Of a DNA stretch of 8,494 nucleotides, positions 1 through 6,329 are shown one piece after another. Each line of letters starts with the position of its first letter. The first letter of the stretch is position 1. The stretch comes from Bacteroidota bacterium (lineage in GTDB: Bacteria; Bacteroidota; Bacteroidia; NS11-12g; UBA9320): positions 1 to 8,494 of the forward strand of contig CANMPY010000057.1 in NCBI GenBank assembly GCA_947499775.1. The letters run 5' to 3'. Made by a program: the position numbers and the translations under genes. The notes under the pieces are model-generated. The model was given only the letters and a program-made list of their open reading frames with translations, had not been told where the DNA came from and searched no databases.

Positions 1-2
1 GG

Positions 3-119
3 AATGAATTAGTATCAGTTCAACCATTATTAATACAAAGCCGATTTGGATTTGATAATTTAGGATTATCTAAACAAAATACACTCAATAACGATTTTAA
101 TATCAATATAAAACTTTAA
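3..119 (+). CDS. C-terminal fragment of an unidentified protein (5' end outside the window)
   Basis: An open frame enters from the left edge and gives 38 codons before TAA at 117-119. The residues end in NNDFNINIKL, alternating polar and hydrophobic like a terminal beta strand. That would fit an outer-membrane or secreted beta-rich protein, but it is too short to assign. The stop lies 10 nt before the start of the LamG/T9SS protein gene on the same strand, so the two may be co-transcribed. Function is unknown; only the frame and its position support the call. Confidence 0.55.
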   Translation, partial: NELVSVQPLLIQSRFGFDNLGLSKQNTLNNDFNINIKL

Positions 120-129
120 TAATCAAAAA

Positions 130-2505
130 ATGAAAACAAAACATTTATTACTCGCATTCTTATTTATTTCCTTACATGCATCGGCGCAATTGCCTGGAAA
201 TGTGCCTACTAATGGACTTGTTGGCTTTTGGCCTTTTAATGGCAATGCCAATGACGAAAGCGGGAATGGTACCAATATGAGTTTGACTGGTGCAGCTTTA
301 ACATCTGATAGAAAATCCATTAGTAATAAGGCTTATTTTTTTAATGGAACTTCTGATTATATGGTCGATGAAACACCAAGCTTTTTATTTGGGGAAGACT
401 CTATTTTCACAATTAATACATGGACAAATTTTTCAACATTAAATGGAAAAGGCGAAATCGCAACTAGTTTAAATTTAAATTCAGGCAATTTCGTTTGGGT
501 GTTAGATTATTACGATGGCTATCTTAGATTTGGGGCTGCTAATCAACAAGGTAAATGGCATTTGGCATATTATTCTATCAATAATTTGCAAACTAACCAA
601 TGGTATAATATATCAGCAGAATATAATAATGGTGTAATCAAATTATATCTGAACAACGATTTGGTCAGTACGCAATCATATACTAAATCAGGTGCCAAAA
701 CATCATTACTCCCTTTTTCATTTGGTGCAATTCATCATTCTAGTACGAATAAATTCAACTACTATAATGGCAAAATAGACGACATCGGTATATGGAACCG
801 CGCTTTAACACAACAAGAAATTACAGATTTATACATGGGTTGCCAGTTATCAATAAACACCCAACCAATAAATCAAACAATAAATTTTAATAATAACGCA
901 CGATTTATAGTTAGTTGTTCAGATGCTAATACAAGTTATCAATGGCAAACCGACAAGGGGACCGGGTTTAAAAATATTAGCAATGCCGGGCAATATAGCG
1001 GAGCAAGCAACGACACGCTAACTGTAATGAATGTAAACATGAGCAATAATAACCAAAAGTTTCGTTGTGTGCTTAGCTACGGTTCTTGCAAAGATACCAC
1101 CGACATTGCCATTTTAACTGTTTGTGGATCTCTAACTGTTGAGCCTTTGAATAAAACACCCAAACTCAATTCAAGCACCCATTTTAATGCCGCATCTTCC
1201 GATGCCAACGCCAGCTACCAATGGCAAAGTGATATGGGTTTTGGATTCCAAAATTTAAGCAATGCAGGCCAGTATAGCGGCACAACCAACGACACTCTTA
1301 CCATTAAGAATGTGAGTATGAGCAATACTAACCAAAAGTTTCGCTGTGTGCATAGCTCGGGTTCATGCACTGATACTACCGGCATTGCCATCTTAACCGT
1401 TTGTGGATTACTTACCACTCAACCTGTAAATGCAAGTGTAAAATTTTTAGAAACCACTCAATTTACTGCAAACTCATCCGACGCCAATGCCACCTACCAA
1501 TGGCAAACTGACATGGGAATTGGGTTTAAAAACATAAGCGATACAGGGCAATACATTGGTTCAACTAACAATACCCTTATCATAAAGAATGTGAACATGA
1601 GCAATACTAACCAAAAGTTTCGCTGTGTGCTTATTTCCGGCTCTTGCACAGATACTACCTGGATTGCCATTTTAACAGTTTGTGGTTCACTTACCACTCA
1701 ACCTATAAATACAAGCGTTAAATTTTCAGAAACCACTTATTTTACTACAAACTCATCCGACGCCAATGCTACCTACCAATGGCAAACCGACATGGGAACC
1801 GGATTTAAAAACATAAGCGATGCGGGGCAATACAGTGGTTCAATTAAAAATACCCTTATTATTAAGAATGTGAACATGAGCAATACTAACCAAAAGTTTC
1901 GCTGTGTGCTTATTTCCGGCTCTTGCACAGATACTACCGGTATTGCCATTTTAACAGTTTGTGGCTCCCTTAGCGCTCAACCCGTTAATTCCAGCGTAAA
2001 ATTTTCAGAAACCGCTCAATTTAACGCAAACTCATCCGACGCCAATGCCACATATCAATGGCAAAGCGATATCGGTTTTGGTTTCCAAAATTTGAGCAAC
2101 GCAGGCCAGTATATCGGCACAGGTACGAAAACACTAACCGTAGCCAATGTTTCCTTTGGCAATCAAAATCAAAAATTTAGGATGATTTCACTTTCGGGAA
2201 CTTGCTTAGATACCTCTGCTATAGCGGTGCTCACTGTTTTTGATAATTCAGGCGTGGAGGAAAATGAATTAAAACCTGGGATAGCTATATATCCCAACCC
2301 CACCTATAGCCATATTACCATTTCTGTTAATCAACGCCTTGTGGGGGCATCGTTCACCTTGTATAACCCCGTGGGAAAAATGGTTTATTCAGGCAAGCTG
2401 AGCTCTGAAAATACCCATGTTGATTTGAGTAGCTTGGCATCTGGCATTTATTTCTTGAGCCTTAATGAAGAAAAAAGAATACTCCATCGCATACAAAAAT
2501 TTTAA
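130..2505 (+). CDS. Secreted LamG-like / Ig-repeat protein with T9SS type A sorting domain
   Basis: The 791-residue product is predicted to be exported by Sec and then across the outer membrane by the type IX system, to be surface-anchored or released. Residues 1-19 form a signal peptide, with likely cleavage in ASA|QLPG. Residues about 29-239 are a LamG/concanavalin A-like jelly roll, opening with GLVGFWPFNGNANDESGN and closing with KIDDIGIWNRALTQQEI, typical of Bacteroidota LamG modules. Residues 238-703 are five tandem Ig-like repeats sharing YQWQ, FRC and SGSC. Residues about 707-791 are a T9SS type A sorting domain, with GIAIYPNP near 717-724 and LASGIYFLSL near 769-778. The start is preceded by an A-rich stretch without a Shine-Dalgarno sequence, normal for the phylum. 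No catalytic residues are evident, so an adhesin or carbohydrate-binding role is more likely than an enzyme, but the ligand is unknown. Confidence 0.93.
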   Translation: MKTKHLLLAFLFISLHASAQLPGNVPTNGLVGFWPFNGNANDESGNGTNMSLTGAALTSDRKSISNKAYFFNGTSDYMVDETPSFLFGEDSIFTINTWTNFSTLNGKGEIATSLNLNSGNFVWVLDYYDGYLRFGAANQQGKWHLAYYSINNLQTNQWYNISAEYNNGVIKLYLNNDLVSTQSYTKSGAKTSLLPFSFGAIHHSSTNKFNYYNGKIDDIGIWNRALTQQEITDLYMGCQLSINTQPINQTINFNNNARFIVSCSDANTSYQWQTDKGTGFKNISNAGQYSGASNDTLTVMNVNMSNNNQKFRCVLSYGSCKDTTDIAILTVCGSLTVEPLNKTPKLNSSTHFNAASSDANASYQWQSDMGFGFQNLSNAGQYSGTTNDTLTIKNVSMSNTNQKFRCVHSSGSCTDTTGIAILTVCGLLTTQPVNASVKFLETTQFTANSSDANATYQWQTDMGIGFKNISDTGQYIGSTNNTLIIKNVNMSNTNQKFRCVLISGSCTDTTWIAILTVCGSLTTQPINTSVKFSETTYFTTNSSDANATYQWQTDMGTGFKNISDAGQYSGSIKNTLIIKNVNMSNTNQKFRCVLISGSCTDTTGIAILTVCGSLSAQPVNSSVKFSETAQFNANSSDANATYQWQSDIGFGFQNLSNAGQYIGTGTKTLTVANVSFGNQNQKFRMISLSGTCLDTSAIAVLTVFDNSGVEENELKPGIAIYPNPTYSHITISVNQRLVGASFTLYNPVGKMVYSGKLSSENTHVDLSSLASGIYFLSLNEEKRILHRIQKF
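841..2238 (+). repeat. Five tandem 279/282-bp repeats encoding Ig-like domains
   Basis: Units begin at 841, 1123, 1402, 1681 and 1960; the first is 282 bp and the rest exactly 279 bp. Each encodes a 93-94 residue Ig-like domain that starts with Cys and contains YQWQ, GQY, NQKF and a final ILTV-like strand. Repeats 3 and 4 agree at 81 of 93 residues by my hand alignment. They also share a perfect 75-nt match (1585-1659 and 1864-1938), including third codon positions. Repeat 5 is the most divergent at its 3' end. The pattern indicates growth by in-frame duplication, with recent duplication or conversion between units 3 and 4. Confidence 0.92.
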
Positions 2506-2542
2506 GAAAAACTGGGAATAAAAGCATAAAAAAATAAGTATT

Positions 2543-2821
2543 ATGATAAAAAATAACTGTATCCCGATCCAAAGTACCTCGCGACTGTATTTAGATATAA
2601 TAGAAAGTGGTATATTAGAATTTACAAGATTAGACCTATTACAAGCATTTGGCAACAAATATGCACAAGCTACATATTGTACATTTCCTCCTAAACATTG
2701 TTGTGATGGAAATTGTAATGACTGGAAAAACAAAAGAGGTTATGTAATTTACTTTTGTAGAATTAGCAGAGGGAGATATCGAGTTATCTGCAATCGCATT
2801 TGTCCTACGGATAAAGAATAA
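2543..2821 (+). CDS. Doubtful small Cys-rich hypothetical ORF
   Basis: A 92-codon frame starts at ATG 2543, 37 nt after the upstream stop, in an A-rich context. The product has eight cysteines, most in the second half (for example KHCCDGNC), no signal peptide and no motif I recognise. The frame may be spurious: from about 2700 the overlapping frame ending at 2828 also reads as protein-like (FVELAEGDIELSAIAFVLRI), though with a TAA at 2745. The two frames may be pieces of one decayed gene. I cannot assign a function, and real expression is uncertain. Confidence 0.22.
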   Translation: MIKNNCIPIQSTSRLYLDIIESGILEFTRLDLLQAFGNKYAQATYCTFPPKHCCDGNCNDWKNKRGYVIYFCRISRGRYRVICNRICPTDKE

Positions 2822-2991
2822 ATTATAAAACACCTTATGTAGTATTTTTGTGCTATTGGGTTGCACTTGTTGCTTGAATCTGTCCTTTAAGCACATAGTA
2901 AACCTTGATAGAATTAAGGGCTACAATTCTGTTAATTTAAAACTTGGATACTCGATGATTGAAATTAGAAGCCCAAAAGATTTAGTAAATT

Positions 2992-3147
2992 ATGGAAACG
3001 ACTAAAAAAGAAAAGAAGTTTGACGCGGTAAAAATGATGAGAGATATCAGGGATATTATTAGCTCTGAAACACAAAATATGTCATTTGATGAATTAAAGG
3101 TGTATATCAAACAAAAGCTTGCAGAAAACAAAACCAAACCACTATAA
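2992..3147 (+). CDS. Small antitoxin-like protein (51 aa)
   Basis: This frame is below 65 codons but reads convincingly as a protein: METTKKEKKFDAVKMMRD at the start, then IRDIISSETQNMSFDELK and a Lys-rich tail ending KTKPL. It is highly charged, predicted helical, with no membrane segment. The FDAVKMMRxIRD core followed by an (E)xxxMSFDELKxYI helix resembles, from memory, the short orphan antitoxin-like proteins found beside small toxin genes in Bacteroidota and other phyla. No intact toxin follows; a possible RelE/ParE-like remnant lies about 200 bp downstream. The start is ATG 2992 in a sequence with no Shine-Dalgarno, and its first 14 nt overlap another short frame ending at 3005. The family assignment is an inference without a search. 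Confidence 0.55.
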   Translation: METTKKEKKFDAVKMMRDIRDIISSETQNMSFDELKVYIKQKLAENKTKPL

Positions 3148-3350
3148 AAATGCTATAGAAATTGATTTAATGCATACGCGATATGCGGCGCGATAGCCTC
3201 GAATGAGACATTAATACCTCGTAGCGCTTAGCATAACGGTTACAGGTGTCTCGTCCTAAAATAGGTTTACACATAAAAGTGTACCCGAATGAAGTCTTAA
3301 TCTCTGCAAATCGCTATGGCCTAATAAATGAGTCGGTAGTTCATTGTTGC
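3148..3350 (+). other. Non-coding CpG-rich block with clustered stem-loops
   Basis: No credible ORF is visible on either strand: the minus strand gives protein-like shreds broken by many TAA stops. The part around 3172-3255 is clearly richer in G, C and CpG than its surroundings. Stem-loops seen: GCATA/TATGC with a 5-nt loop (3172-3186); GAGACA-CCT-GTA (3205-3223, with bulges) against TAC-AGG-TGTCTC (3241-3252); CCTA/TAGG (3255-3265); and GG-TACAC/GTGTA-CC (3264-3285, with a TT bulge). The CCTA/TAGG and GG-TACAC stems share GG at 3264-3265, so they are mutually exclusive or partial. The block could be a structured RNA, a cassette recombination site or a mobile-element remnant; I cannot tell which. 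No group II intron domain V, tRNA or tmRNA signature is visible. Confidence 0.4.
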
Positions 3351-3491
3351 CCAATCCGAACTCTTAGCAAACAAAGGTTAAGGATCATATATGGATAAAT
3401 TACCGAAACCGAAAAACAGGTAGAAATAATAGAAGCTTTATGTTTCCAACTTGGAATAGATCGAACATCGTTCCAACGGCTAAAAGCATAA
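3351..3491 (+). pseudogene. Possible 3' remnant of a RelE/ParE-like toxin gene
   Basis: The frame ending at TAA 3489-3491 reads TLSKQRLRIIYG, then a stop (TAA at 3396), then ITETEKQVEIIEAL and a tail ending RTSFQRLKA. The pattern R-x-I-I-Y followed by about ten residues and then V-E-I-I resembles the last strands of RelE/ParE-type toxins. It lies downstream of a likely antitoxin gene, which is the expected order for such modules. There is an internal stop, no 5' half and no clear start, so if real it is dead. The similarity is judged by eye and is weak; chance is a serious alternative. Confidence 0.2.
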
Positions 3492-3520
3492 AAAAAAGAA
3501 AGCTTTATAAAAAAAAAGCC
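3490..3520 (-). terminator. Rho-independent terminator of the rluD-folA operon
   Basis: Read on the minus strand about 57 nt after the folA stop, GGCTTT (3520-3515) pairs with AAAGCT (3506-3501), with one G-T wobble and an 8-nt loop. It is followed by a T-rich tract, TTC then eight T (3500-3490). The stem is short and AT-rich but position and tract fit. A second hairpin, CGTTTT/AAAACG (3562-3575), lies directly against the folA stop and is followed on the plus strand by TTATTTTTTTT, so it could stop plus-strand transcripts coming out of the accessory stretch. Confidence 0.45.
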
Positions 3521-3576
3521 AATCAGATAATCAATAAAATAACAGTATAAGACACGTATCTCGTTTTGAAAAACGC

Positions 3577-4110
3577 TTATTTTTTTTGGTAAACTTTATA
3601 AGTAAAATCGAATTCGTTTTTTTCGTTTTTATAATATTCTTTCGTTTCCGTGAGCTCCCAATCTGTATAATAAATGGGAGGGAAAAAAATATCGGCTTCC
3701 GGAAATTCAGCCTCTACGAAGGATACATATAGTTTGTCGGCCAAATCCATGGCGTACCCATACAGCTGTCCTCCCCCAATTATAAACGATTCATCATCTC
3801 CGGTACTTCTCGCTATTTCAACCGCATGGTTCAAATCTACCGCAAGGGTTATTCCTTCTATATCGATAAAACTTGAAGTAACCACAATATTAATTCGTCC
3901 CGGCAATGGCTTTCCAATAGATTCAAAGGTTTTTCGCCCCATTATTATGCAATGGCCCATGGTGAGTTGCTTAAATAATTGTAAATCATCACGCAATCGC
4001 CAAAGCAATGCATTATTTGCACCTAATTCATTATTTATGCCAATAGCCGCAATGATCGAAAGTTTTAAATCACGCTGGTTTAAGGGTTGAAAAGTATCGA
4101 AGTCGGTCAT
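3577..4110 (-). CDS. folA: Dihydrofolate reductase
   Basis: This enzyme reduces 7,8-dihydrofolate to tetrahydrofolate with NADPH in the cytoplasm, supplying thymidylate, purine and methionine synthesis. The 177 residues show the full DHFR fold signature: SIIAAIGINNELG (18-30), W37, the catalytic acid D42 in WRLRDDLQLFK with F46, the NADPH-binding MGRKTFESIGKPLPGR (57-72), and IIGGGQLY (110-117). The position that is usually proline in WxLPxD is arginine here (R40). The ATG gives about 15 residues before the usual MxxSIIAA start; no closer ATG exists, so this start is kept. The gene lies 39 nt after rluD on the same strand and is probably co-transcribed, with a likely terminator just beyond it. 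The family call is secure. Confidence 0.96.
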   Translation of the reverse strand: MTDFDTFQPLNQRDLKLSIIAAIGINNELGANNALLWRLRDDLQLFKQLTMGHCIIMGRKTFESIGKPLPGRINIVVTSSFIDIEGITLAVDLNHAVEIARSTGDDESFIIGGGQLYGYAMDLADKLYVSFVEAEFPEADIFFPPIYYTDWELTETKEYYKNEKNEFDFTYKVYQKK

Positions 4111-4149
4111 TAATTAAAGGTTCTACGAATGGTTATGATGCCGTAATTT

Positions 4150-5256
4150 TTATTCCGATGTAAGGTCGTATGTTACATTCAATTTTTGCCATTTTTCCAA
4201 TACCGTTTTAAAATCTGAAGGTAATTCCGATTCAAAAAACATGGCTTCGTTGGTTGCTGGATGAATAAAGCCTAAAGTTTTGGCATGGAGTGCTTGGCGA
4301 GGTAATTTATTAAAACAATTCTCAACAAATTGTTTGTATTTACTAAAAACCACCCCTTTCAAAATTTTATTTCCGCCATAATGGGTATCGTTAAAAAGGG
4401 TATGCCCTATATGTTTTAAATGAACTCGTATTTGATGCGTTCTTCCTGTTTCCAACTTACATTCAATTAATGAAACGTAGGTTAGGTTTTGTAATACCCT
4501 AAAATGTGTAACCGCATGTTTACCCGTTTCGGGATTATCATATACTTTAAAAATTTTACGATCGCGCTCACTTCGTGCAATATTCCCGGTAATGGTACCT
4601 TCCTCTTCTTTAAATGTACCCCATACAATTGCATTATAAATGCGGCTTATGGTATGTTCTTTAAATTGAATAGCCAATTTATTCATGGCCATTTCTGTTT
4701 TGGCCACAATCATTAGCCCAGAGGTGTCCTTATCAATTCTATGAACAAGCCATGGGCGAATACTGCCTTCAGGAGCGCCTTTTTGAAAATGCCATGCTAA
4801 AGCATTAACCAAGGTTCCACTATAATTTCCATAACCCGGATGCGCTACCATTCCTGGTTTTTTATTAATAATGGCTAAATGATCATCCTCATATACTATT
4901 TCTAATGGAATATTTTCGGGTATAATTTCTAAATCACGAGGAGGTTCAAAGGCAATAACCACAATCTCATCTCCTGGTTTTACTTTATAACTCGATTTGG
5001 TTGTTTTATCATTAACCAAAACCTTCGAAGAATCAATACCCTCTTGAATCTTAACGCGTGTTACATTTTCAATTCTATCCATTAAGAATTTATCAATTCT
5101 TAACAAATCTTGTCCTTTATCTACAACAAACCGATGTAAAATATAAAAATCATCCGATACAGATTCGTCGGTATCGTGTTCGTCGTGGAATAGGTCAGAA
5201 GGAGTATTTAGCACAAATAATTCGTATTTTCGCGCTGCAAAATTAATCTTAAACAT
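4150..5256 (-). CDS. rluD: RluA/RluD-family 23S rRNA pseudouridine synthase
   Basis: It isomerises uridines to pseudouridine in rRNA; RluD proper acts on helix 69 of 23S rRNA. In the 368-residue reading, an S4-type RNA-binding domain spans about 51-100 (LLRIDKFLMDRI through VKPGDEIVV). The catalytic domain follows, with HRIDKDTSGLMIVAKT at 172-187 containing the catalytic aspartate D175, and the RTHQIRVHL motif at 272-280. The RluD-versus-RluA/RluC subtype is inferred from length, the S4 domain and overall resemblance. The ATG at 5256 is doubtful: residues 1-14 look unlike the usual N-terminus, and a perfect Bacteroidota -7 box lies downstream of it. GTG at 5214 (residue 15) would give 354 residues and is preferred. 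It is the first gene of an operon with folA. Confidence 0.93.
   Translation of the reverse strand: MFKINFAARKYELFVLNTPSDLFHDEHDTDESVSDDFYILHRFVVDKGQDLLRIDKFLMDRIENVTRVKIQEGIDSSKVLVNDKTTKSSYKVKPGDEIVVIAFEPPRDLEIIPENIPLEIVYEDDHLAIINKKPGMVAHPGYGNYSGTLVNALAWHFQKGAPEGSIRPWLVHRIDKDTSGLMIVAKTEMAMNKLAIQFKEHTISRIYNAIVWGTFKEEEGTITGNIARSERDRKIFKVYDNPETGKHAVTHFRVLQNLTYVSLIECKLETGRTHQIRVHLKHIGHTLFNDTHYGGNKILKGVVFSKYKQFVENCFNKLPRQALHAKTLGFIHPATNEAMFFESELPSDFKTVLEKWQKLNVTYDLTSE
5225..5232 (+). promoter_or_regulatory. Weak -7-like box (TATTTTCG) before the isomerase gene
   Basis: TATTTTCG differs from TAnnTTTG at one position and lies 28 nt before the ATG at 5261, giving a leader of roughly 23 nt. It partly overlaps the divergent rluD promoter region on the other strand. 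There is no clear -33 element. It is the best candidate in the short divergent gap, but weak. Confidence 0.22.
5238..5245 (-). promoter_or_regulatory. Bacteroidota -7 box (TAATTTTG) for rluD-folA
   Basis: On the minus strand TAATTTTG matches the phylum consensus TAnnTTTG at every fixed position. Transcription would begin near 5232. That excludes the ATG at 5256 but leaves about 18 nt before the GTG at 5214. No good -33 TTG was found at the usual distance, and in AT-rich DNA this motif occurs by chance about once per kilobase, so location is the main support. Confidence 0.4.
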
Positions 5257-5260
5257 CCAT

Positions 5261-6265
5261 ATGATTACACACCATTCTTCATTAACCGATTTTACCTCAC
5301 AATTAAAATTTGTTTTAGAAACCTACACTAATCATAATATTAAGGCTTCCGATTATTCAAATATCATTATTGGAGGATTAGGAGGGAGTGGAATTGGGGC
5401 TCAAATAACAAAAGCTTGGTTTTTTGACAAAATGCCTATTCCGCTCGAAACTATTTCTGATTACAGTATTCCGGCTTATGCCAATGCTAAGTCTATTGTA
5501 ATTCTAAACTCTTATTCAGGCAATACTGAAGAAACCTTAAATCTGTTTAATGAAGCCAAAAGCAAAGGATGCACACTAATTTGCATTTCAAGTGGAGGCT
5601 CTCTATCTAACCTTGCTAATTCAAATCAGATAAAGCTTTATAATTTAGAGGAAGGATTCCAGCCTAGAATGACCATTGGGTATGGGTTATCCTTTTTGTT
5701 TTTGATTCTTGGCGAACTTGCACACCTAAACACAAGACCAGATTTGGAAGAGGTAATTGAAAAATTTGGCGAAATGCACACCTATCAATTAGACTCTGCA
5801 CAAAGTATCTTTCGGTTTTTTAAAGCGTCCATCAAAAATAAATTTGTAATTGTAGCCGATAAATATTTTGCTCCTATTGCTACTCGATTTTGCCAACAAT
5901 TAAATGAAAATGCAAAATTAGAAGCCTTTCTACATATTTTGCCAGAGGCCAACCACAACGTAATTGAATCTTACTATGGAAGGCTTCATACCAACTTTCT
6001 GTTTTTATATTGCGATCTAAATCAAAGAGTTCATGCTCGATTTGATTTTTTAACCTCCAAATTAGAACTCGACAATAATAAAGTATTGAATATGTACATC
6101 CCCGAATATTCAATTTTTAGTATATTCGATATTATCTATAGGTTAGATTGGGTTTCACTTTATTTAGGCGATGAGCATGGATACGATCCAATGCAAATAA
6201 AAAATATCATGGAGCTAAAGGAATACCTTTCAGAGCTCGAAATAATTGATGAAACCGAACTTTAA
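5261..6265 (+). CDS. Bifunctional phosphoglucose/phosphomannose isomerase (SIS family)
   Basis: It interconverts glucose-6-phosphate or mannose-6-phosphate with fructose-6-phosphate in the cytoplasm. The 334 residues contain two SIS halves: GGLGGSGIGA (38-47) and SYSGNTEETL (84-93) bind the sugar phosphate, and QPRMTIGYGLSFLF (134-147) follows. The second half has LNEN with E216 and LPEANHN with H232. Their 16-residue spacing equals that of E203 and H219, the catalytic pair of the Pyrobaculum aerophilum enzyme, which supports the dual-specificity family over classical Pgi. The C-terminus ends in a DPMQIKNIMELKEYL helix as in relatives. The start lies 4 bp from the nominal divergent rluD ATG, so promoter and coding sequence must overlap unless rluD starts later. 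A PHP phosphatase gene follows after 64 nt and may share the transcript. Confidence 0.9.
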   Translation: MITHHSSLTDFTSQLKFVLETYTNHNIKASDYSNIIIGGLGGSGIGAQITKAWFFDKMPIPLETISDYSIPAYANAKSIVILNSYSGNTEETLNLFNEAKSKGCTLICISSGGSLSNLANSNQIKLYNLEEGFQPRMTIGYGLSFLFLILGELAHLNTRPDLEEVIEKFGEMHTYQLDSAQSIFRFFKASIKNKFVIVADKYFAPIATRFCQQLNENAKLEAFLHILPEANHNVIESYYGRLHTNFLFLYCDLNQRVHARFDFLTSKLELDNNKVLNMYIPEYSIFSIFDIIYRLDWVSLYLGDEHGYDPMQIKNIMELKEYLSELEIIDETEL

Positions 6266-6329
6266 ATGAATTAAATTGTAATCAAAAATACCAACTTCAA
6301 AAATTTTCAATTATAACGTATAGTTAGCG

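Noticed and set aside
1215..1697. Two minus-strand ORFs of 67 codons (1215-1418 and 1494-1697)
   Set aside because: They lie exactly 279 bp apart, have the same length and are antisense to the Ig repeats. They are repeat shadows, not genes.
2750..2850. TACTTTTG (2750-2757) and TATTTTTG (2843-2850) as promoters
   Set aside because: Both match TAnnTTTG, but such matches are expected by chance about once per kilobase in AT-rich DNA, neither has a -33 element, and they are 142 nt or more from the nearest credible start.
2389..2896. Minus-strand ORFs of 114 and 85 codons overlapping the end of the LamG gene and the following gap
   Set aside because: One runs through the well-supported T9SS sorting domain in antisense; both lack recognisable motifs and a plausible promoter.
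3220..3290. Integron attC site (GCATAACG at 3231-3238)
   Set aside because: A single GCATAAC-like core exists but no matching GTTRRRY partner lies within a normal attC distance.
3172..3310. Group II intron, tRNA or tmRNA in the stem-loop block
   Set aside because: No domain V, no GUGYG-like 5' end, no cloverleaf with T-loop and no tmRNA signature could be found.
3674..4090. 138-codon plus-strand ORF inside folA
   Set aside because: Antisense to a complete DHFR with all catalytic residues; its own sequence has no family features.
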